64,000 nucleotides of DNA from Deroplatys truncata (taxonomy: Eukaryota; Arthropoda; Insecta; Mantodea; Mantidae), in NCBI GenBank assembly GCA_030765065.1, contig CM060977.1:93575795-93639794 (forward strand), in the 5' to 3' direction. This document shows positions 21,838 to 32,441 of this stretch, piece after piece. The position numbers and the translations under genes were made by a program. The notes beneath the pieces were generated by a model that worked only from the letters and a program-made list of their open reading frames with translations, did no database searches and was not told the DNA's origin. Position 1 is the first letter of the stretch, and each line of letters begins with the position of its first letter.

Positions 21838-22800
21838 ATAAATGAGTGAGATAGCTTTGAGGCTCGCATTCCCGAGGTCTCGGGTTCGTTTTCCGTTGGG
21901 GGTCACTCTGAGCGTCTTAATGGGTTCCCGTTTCGGAAGATGAATGCTGGTGTGATCCCCTTTTACCAAGAATTTCCTGTCCCCATCATTTACTTTCGTC
22001 GGTTTAGAGCTGTAGAACCAGGCGGCGGCGGTTGGTATGTTGCGGCAAGACTGTAGAATTTGGGCTCTGAAAATATTTCTCCCTGACGTTACCGAGCGAG
22101 GTGACGCCGCGGTAACGTACACGACACGCATCGCGAGCTCCCCGGTTCGATCCCTGGCGATCGCCCACTCTGATCCATAGGTATTTTGTGGTTTGCCCTG
22201 ATCGGCAAGCGAATGCCGGAGTGGTTCATCTGCATCTCTCCTGTGCCCATCTTCCTTGTCATTGGTTTCAGGGTTGTAGGACCAAGCGATGGTTTTCCGC
22301 GGGTTGGTAGCTATGCGCTGTGAGGAGGTTTCTTCCTGACGTCCTTCATGAACTGCTCGGTTGGATATCCGCCTCTGGGTACTTTCGAGCAGGAGCTCCT
22401 TCGTGGAACTTCCGGAGTCTCGGGGAACAATGGGTGGTCTTGGGGTGGCGTTTGAAGCATTAAATCCGGTAACATTAGGGACCCCGCCCGTACTTGCACC
22501 CGTCGTCAACCGGATCTAGTCCGCCCTTCGGGTCTCTCTCCTCATGTCGCTCTCCCAGGGGTGACGGTAGAAGCACAAAGGGTCGGATGACATGCGTGCG
22601 GTGCTCTGCCTTGGTTTCGTCAGTAGCTTTACTTCCCAAACGTTTAGTGGGACTGCTGGAAGCGGGTTGCGAATGGCCGAAGCAGAGCCAGCCGGCGTCA
22701 GTATCAGTATCATGTTAGGGATCATGTCCTTGCTAGCACATGTCATTGTCCGGATTTGGTCGCCCTTCGTGTCTTCCCTTCCACTGGGGTCATGTTGGTA
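21838..22800 (+). mobile_element. SINE family S2, split by a second S2 copy
   Basis: The head at 21842-21910 (AGGTCTCGGGTTCGTTTTCC as the box B region) leads to TTTCCTGTCCCCATCATTTA, GAGCTGTAGAACCAGGCGGC and stops at about 22090. The missing tail reappears at about 22600-22800 (TGTCATTGTCCGGATTTGGT, TCGCCCTTCGTGTCTTCCC). The copy at 22093-22592 lies between the halves. Confidence 0.7.
22093..22592 (+). mobile_element. SINE family S2, best complete copy, nested
   Basis: The tRNA-like head has GGTGACGCCGCGGTAACG (box A region) and CCCGGTTCGATCCCTGG (box B). It is followed by GGTATTTTGTGGTTTGCCC, CATCTTCCTTGTCATTGG, GGGTTGTAGGACCAAGCG, and a GC-rich tail with CGCCCTTCGGGTCTCTCTCC ending near CAGGGGTGACGG. 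It serves as the reference copy for S2. Open frames on the minus strand here are incidental. Confidence 0.78.
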
Positions 22801-22825
22801 GAAAGACCAGCCCACTATGGCTTAA

Positions 22826-22985
22826 ATAGTTTCATTACATGTTCCAAAATTGGAGCACAGCAGTTATAGGAGTAGCCTGTCAAGTCGTTTTCATTCTGAA
22901 TAAATGTTATATAACTTGTGAACCGCAACGATAGACAAATTTCATAAACAAAAACTATAGATCTCGTTAAGGGGAAGATAAAATG
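22826..22985 (-). repeat. DR1 internal fragment, minus
   Basis: It carries short matches to the DR1 middle section: ACATGTTCCAAAATTGG, GCCTGTCAAGTCGTTTTCAT, ACTTGTGAACCGCAACGATA, TATAGATCTCGTTAA. Confidence 0.6.
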
Positions 22986-23132
22986 GCAAAAGTGAGGGTT
23001 TTTCTTAGTTTATTGTGCAGTCTTATAAATTGTGATTTATGTCTCAAGGTTATTGAGATCGTCGCTGGGCGGTTGTAAACAAGATAAATGCCACTCGCCA
23101 GCGTAAACACTGGGCGCGTTATCAGGAGATAA

Positions 23133-23260
23133 CTAGAACCTTCTGAAGCTTCTTCTCCTCCCGTCCTCGAGAAAGTGTGTCAAAATAGTTCTAGAACGTT
23201 CGAGAACCTTGTGGACAGATTGTCCTGATTATATAAGCGAGCGCTCTCGCGACAGTCGAA
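23133..23260 (+). promoter_or_regulatory. Heat-shock-type promoter: HSE arrays plus TATA box
   Basis: A perfect four-unit heat-shock element lies at 23188-23207 (TTCtaGAAcgTTCgaGAA), with a fifth imperfect unit to 23212. A second cluster lies upstream at 23135-23155 (GAAccTTC then TTCtGAAgcTTC). TATATAAG is at 23230-23237, 22 bp after the last perfect unit, so transcription would begin near 23255-23265. This layout (proximal HSE, TATA, then a long purine-rich leader) is known from Hsp70-class genes, where trimeric HSF binds alternating nGAAn units. Motifs and spacing are seen directly; activity is inference. Confidence 0.75.
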
Positions 23261-23556
23261 TTAGTTGCGATTCGGAGAGCAAGCGAGTGCGTCTCTGGTG
23301 GACATCAAGAGCGATTCTCTCAGATAGTTGGTGACGTGCTACTGAAGCGACGATTGCGGAGATCTTGTGTTCGACGCCCGAGTGAAGTGAAGAGTCTACG
23401 TGACGAAGGAAGTGAGGTCACGGAGAATTGAAGTAGTTTTGCTTAGTGAAGTTAAAGTATGAACGAAGTGAATTAGATAAAACAAAACCATGAAAAGTGA
23501 GAACTTAAACAGTGACGGTGAGAACTGAGTGGCAGTTGAAGAACTGACAGTCAAAA
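23255..23556 (+). other. Putative leader of the heat-shock promoter, cut by a DR1 repeat
   Basis: The DNA just downstream of the TATA box is less AT-rich than its neighbours and unusually A/G-rich (repeated GAAGTGA and GTGAAG). The first ATG in a favourable context is at 23490 (AAAACCATGA), giving a leader of about 230 nt. That frame stops after only 12 codons, and at about 23560 a minus-strand DR1 copy begins. No Hsp70, Hsp90 or small-Hsp coding sequence is found anywhere in the window. It could be a gene with a distant exon, a pseudogene truncated by repeats, or a captured promoter. Confidence 0.5.
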
Positions 23557-23561
23557 TGCAT

Positions 23562-24290
23562 TTTTACTTTCTCTACCACATATAATAAGTAGGGGAAGTG
23601 TTGCACTCCACTCAAAAAATTCGATACCGAGATTTCACCGGAAATACATGCTTTGAGGCCACATGCATAAAAAAGGCATTTTTAGCAAAAGTGTCTGTGA
23701 ACAGCATTACTCAAAAAAAGAACAGTCGGATAAATACCAAACTTCGTATTTGAGTTTAGTATCTTCCAAGGCTGCGACACGAAGATTTTCTAGAAAATCT
23801 CCCCAACCCAACTACCCCTTACACGGAACATTTTTCGAAAATTTTGACTTTCTAAAAATGACTCAAACGATTTTGATTAAAATACCATATATGAAAGATA
23901 TTTACATGGCAAATGAAATGTATATCTTGAATTTTCTGAGAAAAGCCTAGGAAGTCCTCTTCACTCGGAAGGAATTTTGTAAAATCTTGTGTAACTTGTA
24001 AATGTTAAGCGATAGATGTAAACCTATTGCATAAAAGATTACGTTTCTTTAAAACAAACAATTTACTTAATATAAGCTTTTTATGGCAAAACCCGTTTCT
24101 GAGATATCCGTTATTAAAAGATCGAATGTTCATTTCTTGGTCATTCTCTTAAAGTCCTTTCAACATTCAGTTGTTTCTCGCGATTGCATGGAAACAGTAT
24201 GGAACTTTAAAGCCAGCATATAGCGTCCAGTTTCTTAATATTTGAGATAGAGGGTAGAGAAGGTCATGCGAATGTATCACATCGGATTTT
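23562..24290 (-). repeat. DR1 (variant B), minus
   Basis: It begins TTTTTACTTTCTCTACCACA and ends near GATAGAGGGTAGAGAAGGTC. It lies immediately downstream of the heat-shock-type leader. Confidence 0.85.
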
Positions 24291-24445
24291 TTAAAGTAGC
24301 ACTATATCTGTCATTTTGTATTGTGTTATTCTGCACTTCACAGAAGGAATCATAACCGCTTTACTCATTGTAGTAGAGATTTTAGCTGAACTTTTAGGTA
24401 AAGGTTTGCTCTACAAATTAGCACCCCTTAAATATGACAGGTTCC

Positions 24446-24890
24446 GAGATGATGCCGCGGAGCGTATGCGACTCGCATTAGGCTTAATTCCCGCTCTAGC
24501 CCATGGACTTTTCGTGCTTTTCCCGAGTCTACAGGCGAAAGCTGGAGTGGTTGATCATCTACCACGACTCTTCTGCCCCTCATTTCTTGTACCCATTATC
24601 TTCCTTGTCATCTGTTTCGGGTTGTAGGGCCAGGCGACGGTGTTCGGCGGGTTGGGGCTAGGCGGTGTCTGTGGGGCCCTGTTGAAGATTCACGCTGTCG
24701 TCGCCGACGGACTGTTCGACCCAAACTTAACTTATGTGCTTTCGGTCGGAAGCTCCTTCGGGGGACACCCGGAGGATCAGGACCCAATAGAGTGGGCTCG
24801 CGCGGTGTTGGAGGCGTCAATCTGAAAACATAGGCTCTCTGTCTGTGCTTGCGCCCGTCGTCATTCAGATGGTCGCCCTTCGGGTTTCTC
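24446..24890 (+). mobile_element. SINE family S2, plus
   Basis: The first part covers CGAGATGATGCCGCGGAGCG (head), then CTGCCCCTCATTTCTTGTAC, ATCTTCCTTGTCATCTGTTT, GGGTTGTAGGGCCAGGCGAC, and a tail with CGCCCTTCGGGTTTCTCC. Box B of the head is poorly preserved. Confidence 0.7.
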
Positions 24891-24894
24891 CTGA

Positions 24895-25090
24895 CATCCC
24901 CTCCCACCGTCGCTTGGTCCTATAACCCTAAAACAGATGAGACATACAGGAAATGAAGGGCAGAAAAATCATAGTAGATGATAAACCACTTAAGCATTCG
25001 CCCACCAAATCGGAAAAACCACAAAAACCCATGGACAAGAGTGGGGTTTAAACTTAATGCGAGTTACATACGCTACCGTGGCGCCAAATC
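24895..25090 (-). mobile_element. SINE family S2, 5' half, minus (inverted partner)
   Basis: On the minus strand it reads a degenerate head (ACGGTAGCGTATGTAACTCG), GTTTTTGTGGTTTTTCCG, CTGCCCTTCATTTCCTGTAT and GGGTTATAGGACCAAGCG. It is the reverse complement of the first ~200 bp of the neighbouring copy, so the pair could form a long hairpin. Confidence 0.7.
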
Positions 25091-25239
25091 GCTCGGTGCT
25101 AAAAGAAGGAAATTTCATAGTCGTCACATACTGGTAAATTTTACGACATTTGACTATCCATTTCTTTTTGCAACGAAATGTGTAATAACACCATTTATGA
25201 TAATGTTTATCTCGATTAACACAAAGTGCTAGAAGAATA

Positions 25240-25465
25240 ACTTTTGTAAGAAGGGTGCGTCGAGATATTATGTAAATATAACACATGCGATGTATTGAAA
25301 GTATTCATTCCACACAAAAATTCCATACTGAGATTTCACCGGAAATACATGTCTATGTGTGTGTCTGTGAACAGTATAACTCAGAAAGGAAAAGTCAGAT
25401 AAGTACTAAACTTGTATTTAGGTTCATTACCTTCCAAAGATGCGACACGGAACAAAATTCCCTCA
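25240..25465 (-). repeat. DR1 fragments, minus, rearranged
   Basis: A short 5'-end piece (TAAATATAACACATGCGATG) is followed by a terminal-side piece (ATTCCATACTGAGATTTCAC, a CTCAGAAAGGAAAAGTCAGA block). The joins are abnormal, showing internal deletion. Confidence 0.65.
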
Positions 25466-25945
25466 CACCAAACTTTCACCAAACTATTTCCACGTGCTGT
25501 ATCATCTCATGTCTTAGTTCTGATTTATTTCTGCTAGATTCACAGCTTTTGGTCATCATAGTACATAAATATAATGGAAAAGAGTGATTCACCAAGCCAG
25601 GCTATTGCAGAAACTTGATTCAGTGCGGCAGCTAAATCAGCTTCATTCACCTCAGTTAATGCTGCATGCTACATTAGTAAGCCCACTCCTTCCCACATTG
25701 TTTCGCATGTTTTCATCTGGACACAAGAGTGTATGAAATGTTGCATTGATTCTTTCACAGGAAACGCAGTCAAGGTTTATTAAGAACTATAGTTCAACAA
25801 CTCTTTGGGGGCACATGCTAGGGAATAACGTGAAGTCTGAACTCCTTTCATTCCTTATCTAGCACAAAGATAAACGCAACCATTTTAATACTGCAAAGCT
25901 TACACATTTAAAAGTATGAAAAAGTATAGAAGGTTTATGTCATAG
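25466..25945. other. Unrecognised sequence
   Basis: No domain, shared repeat or RNA-like element was recognised. Confidence 0.4.
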
Positions 25946-26642
25946 TACGAGGCCAGTCCAGAAATTCCCAGACGTTTTGACCTATCGTGGCGATGAGTAG
26001 GAATAGAGCCGCCATCTTGGTGTCAGAACGTTCCTACATTCAGTACGCATCCAGCTGTGGTAGCGTGAGGACTGTACCTTCCTAACTGTGCTCTCTGTGA
26101 GTTGTTAAAAAGTGCGATTGGCTAAAAAGAACAAACCAATTGAAATTTATCGTCAACTTTGTGATGTTTACGGGCAGGGAATAATGATTGAAAGCCGAAT
26201 CAGGCAATGGTGCATTGATTTTAAAAATGGCCGTACCAATGTTCGGACGAGGATCGCAGTTGTAAGCCTAGCCTTATGACTGATGAACTATCAATGCAAA
26301 TCAATGACAAAATTCGTGAAAATCGTCGTTTCACGATTAAAGAACTTTCGGGACATTTTCCTCAAATTTCACGGAGTTTGGTGCATCAAATTGTTGCTTT
26401 GATACTGACGCTGAACTGCATGGCGGTGTAAACCAGTGGTTGAAGTCGCAGGCGGCAGATTTCTACAGAGAGGGTATTGAAAAACTTGTGTCACGGTATG
26501 ATAAATGCCTCAATTTAAATGGTGATTATGTACAAAAATAGCTTAAAAGTGTACCTTTCAAATGTAGATAATAAACGTTGATATTTGCATTTTGTTAATT
26601 GTTTATTTCAAAACGTCAGGGACTTTCTGGATTACCCTCGTA
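25946..26642 (+). mobile_element. Internally deleted mariner (697 bp) with both termini
   Basis: Both ends carry mariner-type termini flanked by TA: TACGAGGCCAGTCCAGAAAT on the left and, on the minus strand, TACGAGGGTAATCCAGAAAG on the right, with ACGTTTTGA next inside on both. The interior encodes the start of a mariner transposase (IEIYRQLCDVYGQG and FKNGRTNV, helix-turn-helix region) and then jumps, near 26395-26405, to the C-terminal piece with VNQWLKSQAADFYREG and DKCLNLNGDYVQK. The whole catalytic domain with its three Asp residues is missing. It could only move if another mariner supplied transposase. Confidence 0.88.
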
Positions 26643-27064
26643 TTAGACATACTTCGATACCAACAAGTATCGCGGTATCGAGGTTCCATTTCTGTTTAAC
26701 ATGCATTTTCTGTGAAGTAACAACTAATACGTACCATTCTCAACTAAACGTCAAAGCCTATTTCTTTTGTAACTCCACTGTGTTCGTATTCTAGTACAAG
26801 GGCTTTGTAAATGCTTATTAGTCCTTTAGTAACTTACGAATCGAAATTAGAGGGTGTAATGTAGCTAATATCTGCCACACAGTCCGATATTTCAAAAGTG
26901 AAAGGAATTATTAAAACGCTTTGAGCAGATTTTGAGATTAACCTACATACATACACATACACATATTGATATTTTCTCTCTTTATAGTATTGCGACATTT
27001 TTGGAAAATAAAACTATTTGTAATGATAATATTGTAAACACAAATTATTTTTATATAAAGGTAA
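26643..27064. other. AT-rich sequence, nothing recognised
   Basis: It contains short CA-type microsatellite sequence near 26945-26965. No gene was seen. Confidence 0.4.
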
Positions 27065-27712
27065 TAAATCTTGAAAATCAAGAAAATTCCCCACCCCAAA
27101 CTATACTTTACGTACAACGTTTTTCGAAATGTTTGTTTTTTAAAAGTAGCTTTAACGATTTTAATTAAGATATTCACTGAAGATATTTACATGAAAAATC
27201 AAATTTATATCTTGAATTTTCTGAGAATAGCTTGTGAAGTCCTCTTTATTCGGAAGGATTTTTTTTATAATTTTGTATAACTGTAAACGTTAAAGGATAG
27301 ACGAAACTGCACTACACAAAAAAATTAGATCTATTTGAGACACACAATTTATTTCATATAGCTATTTTTCTGGTATAAGTTATGTCCGAAATATCCTTAT
27401 TAGTAGTTCGAATTTTTCCATGCTTTGTCATTATTTTCAAGTCCTGTCGACATTCAGTTGTTTCTCGCGATTGCTTGGAGAAAGTGTAGAATTTTAAGGC
27501 AGGCGTATAGCATCCAGTTCTAAAACTACTATATCCTCTTGCCTATATGCCTACAACCAAATGTGTAATGTTGGTATTTCTACAAAGGTTTATCTTGATT
27601 AAAATAAAGTAGATAAGAATTAAACTTTCCCAAGAATAATTTGTATACCAACTAATAAATGAGAGGGTAGAAAAAGTCACGTAATGCAACACATTGGAGT
27701 TTTTTAAAACTC
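27065..27712 (-). repeat. DR1 (variant B), minus, terminal ~250 bp missing
   Basis: It starts in the CCCCACCCCAAACTATACTT block and runs to GAGAGGGTAGAAAAAGTCAC at the other end. Confidence 0.82.
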
Positions 27713-28140
27713 TGATTAAAGCTTTCATGATAATGCTAGTATGTCTTCAGGGCCTCTGATCATTTATCCGAAGAACACGGCAAGTTTTTCGTTTTGCAGT
27801 ACAGTACCTTCTTGAATACACAGTCAACCTCCATCAACGTGCTCATTAGGAAGATAATGCCACCGTCATGGACGTACTTTAATGTTTTTCATCGCATTTT
27901 ACGGCAAAATCCTCTTTCACGCATTTCCCTCCAAATCATTAAAATTCAAACCTGCAAGCTCGTAGTACCATTCCGGAAGTTCTTTCCTTGCGGAAGCATT
28001 AATGGTCCAAAGCCCTTTCGGCCTATTTACAACCTTATAAATGACAAAACTATAATATACTATAAAATTTTTCCTTTATTGTGTATCTTTATATTTATTA
28101 GTAATAACTCGTTAATTTTAGTATTTGATGGGATTAATTT
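27713..28140. other. Unrecognised sequence with a 116-codon open frame
   Basis: The plus-strand frame 27794-28144 is hydrophobic at its C-terminal end but has no recognisable domain, and the DNA shows no coding bias. It is probably fortuitous. Confidence 0.35.
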
Positions 28141-30066
28141 CTAATAATCAAATAATCTATATATGTCAAGTTTAACAATGTACAAACATTTTTTTCCGGC
28201 GCACAAGACAACAGTTTTTAACATTTTCGCTTTTCTCCATACATGCCTGTTGGACCATATATCTTCCCCAGCTTTCCAACCCATCATTGCACCTCTAATT
28301 CCTTGAATCCACGTGCTATACACTTCTCTTCTCCTCCTTCCTGGTGGCGTCCGCTCCATTATTCTTTTGAGTAATCTTCCATTCTTTAGCATGCCATACC
28401 ATTTGCGGCCGTCACCTCCTCCTGTCCGTTGCTCGCAGCTTACCTTGATGCATCTTCCATGTTGGTTCCAGCAGTTCGCAGTGTGCTGGTTCTCTGCAAT
28501 TTTATCCTCGGCTAGCTGCAGTAATTTTCTTTAAACTATATGGGAGCATGGACTTATCCTTGGTAAAGGAAGCGTCGATCTCGGGTGGTGATATAAGAAG
28601 ACATAGACGTGCTTTGGTTATGAAAAGATGACACTGCCGTTTCTTTTTATTTAACTAACCCACGTAGTACACAACGCTGATATTGCCGCCGTTAAAATAC
28701 TGTCCGCCGCTGTTGAAACACGGCGCGGATAGGATGCGAAGTTTAGATACGCTCCTTATCTCTTTACTAGTAGCGATTCTAATGTCTGTTTCGAAAACTG
28801 TCTCTATTCCCTTTTGGCGCGATATCTCTTAAACATTCTGCAGCATCTCTCCCTGCCCACACATGACAAAATGCCCCCAATTTATTTCTAGCTGACCCAT
28901 TTATAGTCGCAGGCTTCTGGGGCTGCTTCCTTTCCTATTGGTCCATTTTTTAGCTCCACTCGACGCGTCTCACTATTTCGTATAAACTTACAGGGATCTC
29001 ATTGGTCCAAGTTTAACATAAATCGCGGCTTTTCCTAAATTTACCGTTAAGCTAGCTGTCTCTCTCACTTGGTCACGGCGAATTATCGAATAATAGGACA
29101 AAAACTTTACACCCTCGCTGTATGAACAATGGCCCTGCGACCAGAGAGACGTCATAAAACTAGATTTTCTGCCTTCGAAGACACTATTCCTGTAGCTAAA
29201 ACATTTTGTCGAGGACAGTATTTTAACATAGCGCTTAAATTATTTACATTAAACCATTTATAACTGTTCTAATATTAGTAACCTAGATACATACATAACG
29301 TTAAATCACCCTTCTTAAACTATACAAGCAGTATAAGAAAAATATATGTACATAGTATGATTTAACATCAATAAAAATTAATTAATAAATTATCTATAAT
29401 TACAGTTCTCGGGCTCGGCCTAGAGTTGCCGTTTCACATTCTGATTGTTTCTGTTGGATAAAACCTGAAATTCAATTTTGAACATTCATATTTTCTTTTA
29501 CAATCTCATTTATAATTTTTTTTCTTTTAGATATCCTAGCAGATCTGCTTCACTAATCGATTTCTGTTGTCGTTAATTTTGTTTTTAACTGATAGCTCAA
29601 TAGTCCTCACTTGGGAGACACGTACCTCTAAGTATTGTTTTAAAAATTGTAGTTTTAGTTTCTTTTGAGACCTGATTATTCTATGTTATACAATTCAAAG
29701 CAGATACTGCATACTTTCCTGAGTTTATCTTTGATCTTATTTCCTTTTCTTGTTTCCCATCTTGTGTAATCCTTACTGCCAGATATTTATATTCCCTGTG
29801 TGTTTAACTATCCCCATTTCGTCTTCCAGTACCAAATCTTGATGAACATCTGTAATGACCATATATTTGTATTTGTTGTATTATTGAATAACTTCCTTAT
29901 AAAATATTCTACGTCCTCGTATTCCTGGGCCAGAATTAACTGATCATCCACAAATTACAGGAAGTATATTGTTGAGTCATTATCTATTGGAATTTCCATA
30001 TTTTTCACTTATTTTTCCAACGTTCTATAGCTTTTTCTGTCGTAATCCTAACATGAAAACCACTCG
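28141..30066 (-). pseudogene. LINE ORF2 (reverse transcriptase end to C-terminus), minus, split by an insert
   Basis: On the minus strand from about 30066: TEKAIERW, then FVDDQLILAQEYEDVEYF (the palm-domain FADDQ motif with Ala to Val), then DVHQDLVLEDEMGIVKHTG, ITQDGKQEKEIRSKI and NNQVSKETKT, ending in a segment reading FIQQKQ near 29446. The expected continuation WYG-RLLKRIMERTPPGRRRRE appears only at 28407 and below. These are thumb/connection and C-terminal features of LINEs whose ORF2 ends in a PPGRRRRGRP-type motif. Stops and frameshifts are frequent. The 5' side is lost at the mariner insertion point. A frame of 83 codons (28141-28392) covers the C-terminus. Confidence 0.72.
28407..29445. 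other. ~1.04-kb insert that splits the LINE
   Basis: This block separates two LINE segments that should be adjacent. It is not LINE-like, has no long frame, and shows no clear terminal repeats or TG...CA ends. It may be a non-autonomous or LTR-derived element. Boundaries are accurate to perhaps 20 bp. Confidence 0.5.
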
Positions 30067-30232
30067 ACAAATACAAGGGCAGATTGATAAGTCCATGATT
30101 TTGACGAGAGATAGCGTTCTAATCATAGGTTTCATCTTTTTACTCAAGGCTTGCATATATTCTGGGAATAATCCTTCTTAGAATCTTGTTGACAGCTTTT
30201 AAAATAAACAGATGTGTGTTGATTCTTAAAAA

Positions 30233-32375
30233 ATGGAGAAAAGTGAATTTCGTGTTCTGAAAAAGCACTACGAAAGTCTAGTAAGACGGTGAAGGAAACG
30301 GAAGAAAATCTGAACAAGCATTATGCGGACCGTGCTCCATCACATGGCATGGTTCACAGAATTTCGATGTGGCCGATCAGGATAAGCGTTGCCGAGCGCA
30401 CAGGACGGTCGGTTGAGGTCACAACAGAAGAAATGGTGAACAAAGTTCACGTTATTGTGTCGGAAGACCGCCGAGTGAAAATCTGTGAGATAGCCAAGAC
30501 CGTAAACATCTCGAGTGAATGGGTGTATAGCATTCTGCACGAATTTTTGGGTATGAGAAAACTGTCAGCAAGATAGGCGCCACCGAGACTGCTCACAGTT
30601 GAGAACAAGCAGAATCGTGTGACCATCTTACAGGGATGTTTTAGCATGTTCCAGCACAATCCAAACGCGTTTTTGCGACATTACATTACGGTTGATGAAA
30701 TTTGGATCCATCACCATCAACCTGAAACCAAACAACACTCAAAGCAGTGGATTTCCTTCGGCGAACGTGCGTCGATCCTCGCACTCCTTGCTTTGAAGAC
30801 TGCGCCGGGGAGGTGGCCTAGCTGTATCTTTGAGTTGCAGCCGCGGGTTCGATGTCCGCAGGGGCTGAAATCGAACGCGTGTAGTGGTAGATACAGGAGA
30901 AGTAATGGTAAGATTCACTGTACCTGCTTTATGTCCTTCGTCCGACGTGGCTTCGTCTTCATCAGGCAAATCTCCGTAGAAAGGTGATTTAACTGTATGG
31001 CAATTCTCTCTGTTGCCCTGGCTAGTTGCTCTGTGCGGTGATATAAGCATGGACTTTGCGTATCAGGATTGCTAATAAGCTCGTTTATCTAGGTAGTGGT
31101 AAAAAGGAGCTCAGAGGCGAATTCACTACTCATCATAATGTTTGATTTGTCGCTTTTTATTGTCACTTCTCCACTCTAAAAACATTAATGTTCCTGTTCA
31201 CTCATCAGTTAATATAGAGCTCGGGAATCACCGATACATTGTTAATTAATATGTGAATAGTCACATTTACACTTCCGCACAAAAGGCCACAACGTGCGCG
31301 CCAAGTTTGTCTTACGGAGTAGCGTGGATTCCTCGTCTGTATCCACAACTCAACTCCTCAGTTTTGGGGTAAATCTGGATTATTTATAGACCACGATCCC
31401 CCATTTGAAATTTTAGGTTCTGATTTCTCATTGGAGGAATTTTTGCGGTTCTCTCAGCGTGGCTAAATATTATTGAATTTATATATATCCTTGTTGGCTA
31501 GGTTGTATATATCATGTGACTTTTTCCCGGGCTTCTCTTGGTAATTTTCCGTTCTGCGTTACATTTCCGTCACTTCATACTTCCGGAGCGGAAACAAATA
31601 AGGTCATAAAACCTTTCCCTTGATCCTAACACAAAAGATCCCAACCTTCTCTGCACTTGGGAAGAGCATGTTTGCTACAAACGGCAGAGTTTAAGATATT
31701 CGAATACTAGTGAAACAGGAACATTATATATATGACAAATATATATTATATATATACACAAAAATGACTATTTACACGGTGTTCACATTATACACATTTA
31801 TCATTCATATATCAAATTAAACAGTAAATAAATTAACACATCATAAAATTTATCCGGGCACATTCTGTCTCAAACGTGCTCGAAAGAAAGCGAAAACCAT
31901 ACCGTCAGCAGGAAAAACCATGACAGCTATCTTTTGGGATTCACAAGGGGTGATAAGACATCCACTACCTTGAAAAGGGTACAACGATCACAGGTTTATA
32001 TTATGCCGCAATGCTGGATCAGTTTCACTAGGAATTGTTAAAGAAATGACCCCATTTGGTGAAGAAAAGGTTTCTATTTCACTAGGATAATGCAACCGCA
32101 CACAAGTCAGCCATTGCCATCGCACATTTGTGGAATTGGGCTACGAACTGCTGCCTCACCCACCATATTCTCCAGATTTAGTTCCAAGCGACTTCTTTCT
32201 CTTCGCAAACCAGAAAAGTTGGCTCCCTGTGAAGAAATTTACGCCCAGTGAATACATCATGGCATACTTATATTTTGCATACTTCAAAAAATCATATTTT
32301 TTGGAAGGGTTTAAAAAATTCTAGAAGCGTTGGACAACGTGTATTGAATTGAAAGTAGACTATGTTGAGAAATAA
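30233..32375 (+). pseudogene. mariner DD34D transposase, interrupted
   Basis: The start ATGGAGAAAAGTGAATTTCG opens MEKSEFRVL. The helix-turn-helix part includes NKHYADRAPSHGMVHR and VTTEEMVNKVH, followed by RVKICEIAKTVNIS. First-Asp region: ITVDEIWIHHHQPETK. The reading is cut at about 30770 by an insertion and resumes at 31873. Second-Asp region near 32085: a stop precedes DNATAHKS. Third: PPYSPDLVPSDFFLF, then a final stretch ending CIELKVDYVEK at 32375. There are several other stops and shifts (for example after LRSLVRR-type sequence near 30285 and at 30574). Inactive. Confidence 0.88.
30771..31872. other. 1.1-kb insertion in the mariner, flanked by a 7-bp direct repeat
   Basis: AACGTGC occurs at 30764-30770 and again at 31873-31879, as expected of a target-site duplication. 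The left end of the insert carries a tRNA-like stretch (30810-30865: GAGGTGGCCTAGCTGTAT as box A region, GCGGGTTCGATGTCCGC as box B), so it may start with a SINE. The rest is AT-rich with a (TATA)n stretch near 31725-31755, and no gene is seen. Confidence 0.65.
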
Positions 32376-32441
32376 AATTTATTTTTTGGACAAAATATTA
32401 TTTCGTTTAAAAAGTCGCTGACTAATCAATCCGCCCTCGTA

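Larger units (their letters stand above)
30072..32441 (+). mobile_element. mariner element split by a 1.1-kb insertion
   Basis: The left end is TACAAGGGCAGATTGATAAG. The right end on the minus strand is TACGAGGGCGGATTGATTAG. Both lie at TA. Removing 30771-31872 leaves a ~1.27-kb element of normal mariner size with a transposase from 30233 to 32375. Confidence 0.9.

Noticed and set aside
21829..22509. 226-codon minus-strand open frame
   Set aside because: It lies across two S2 SINEs and shares no frame with other S2 copies.
27794..28144. 116-codon frame that might be a membrane protein
   Set aside because: Its hydrophobic end comes from AT-rich codons; there is no start context or homology that I can recognise.
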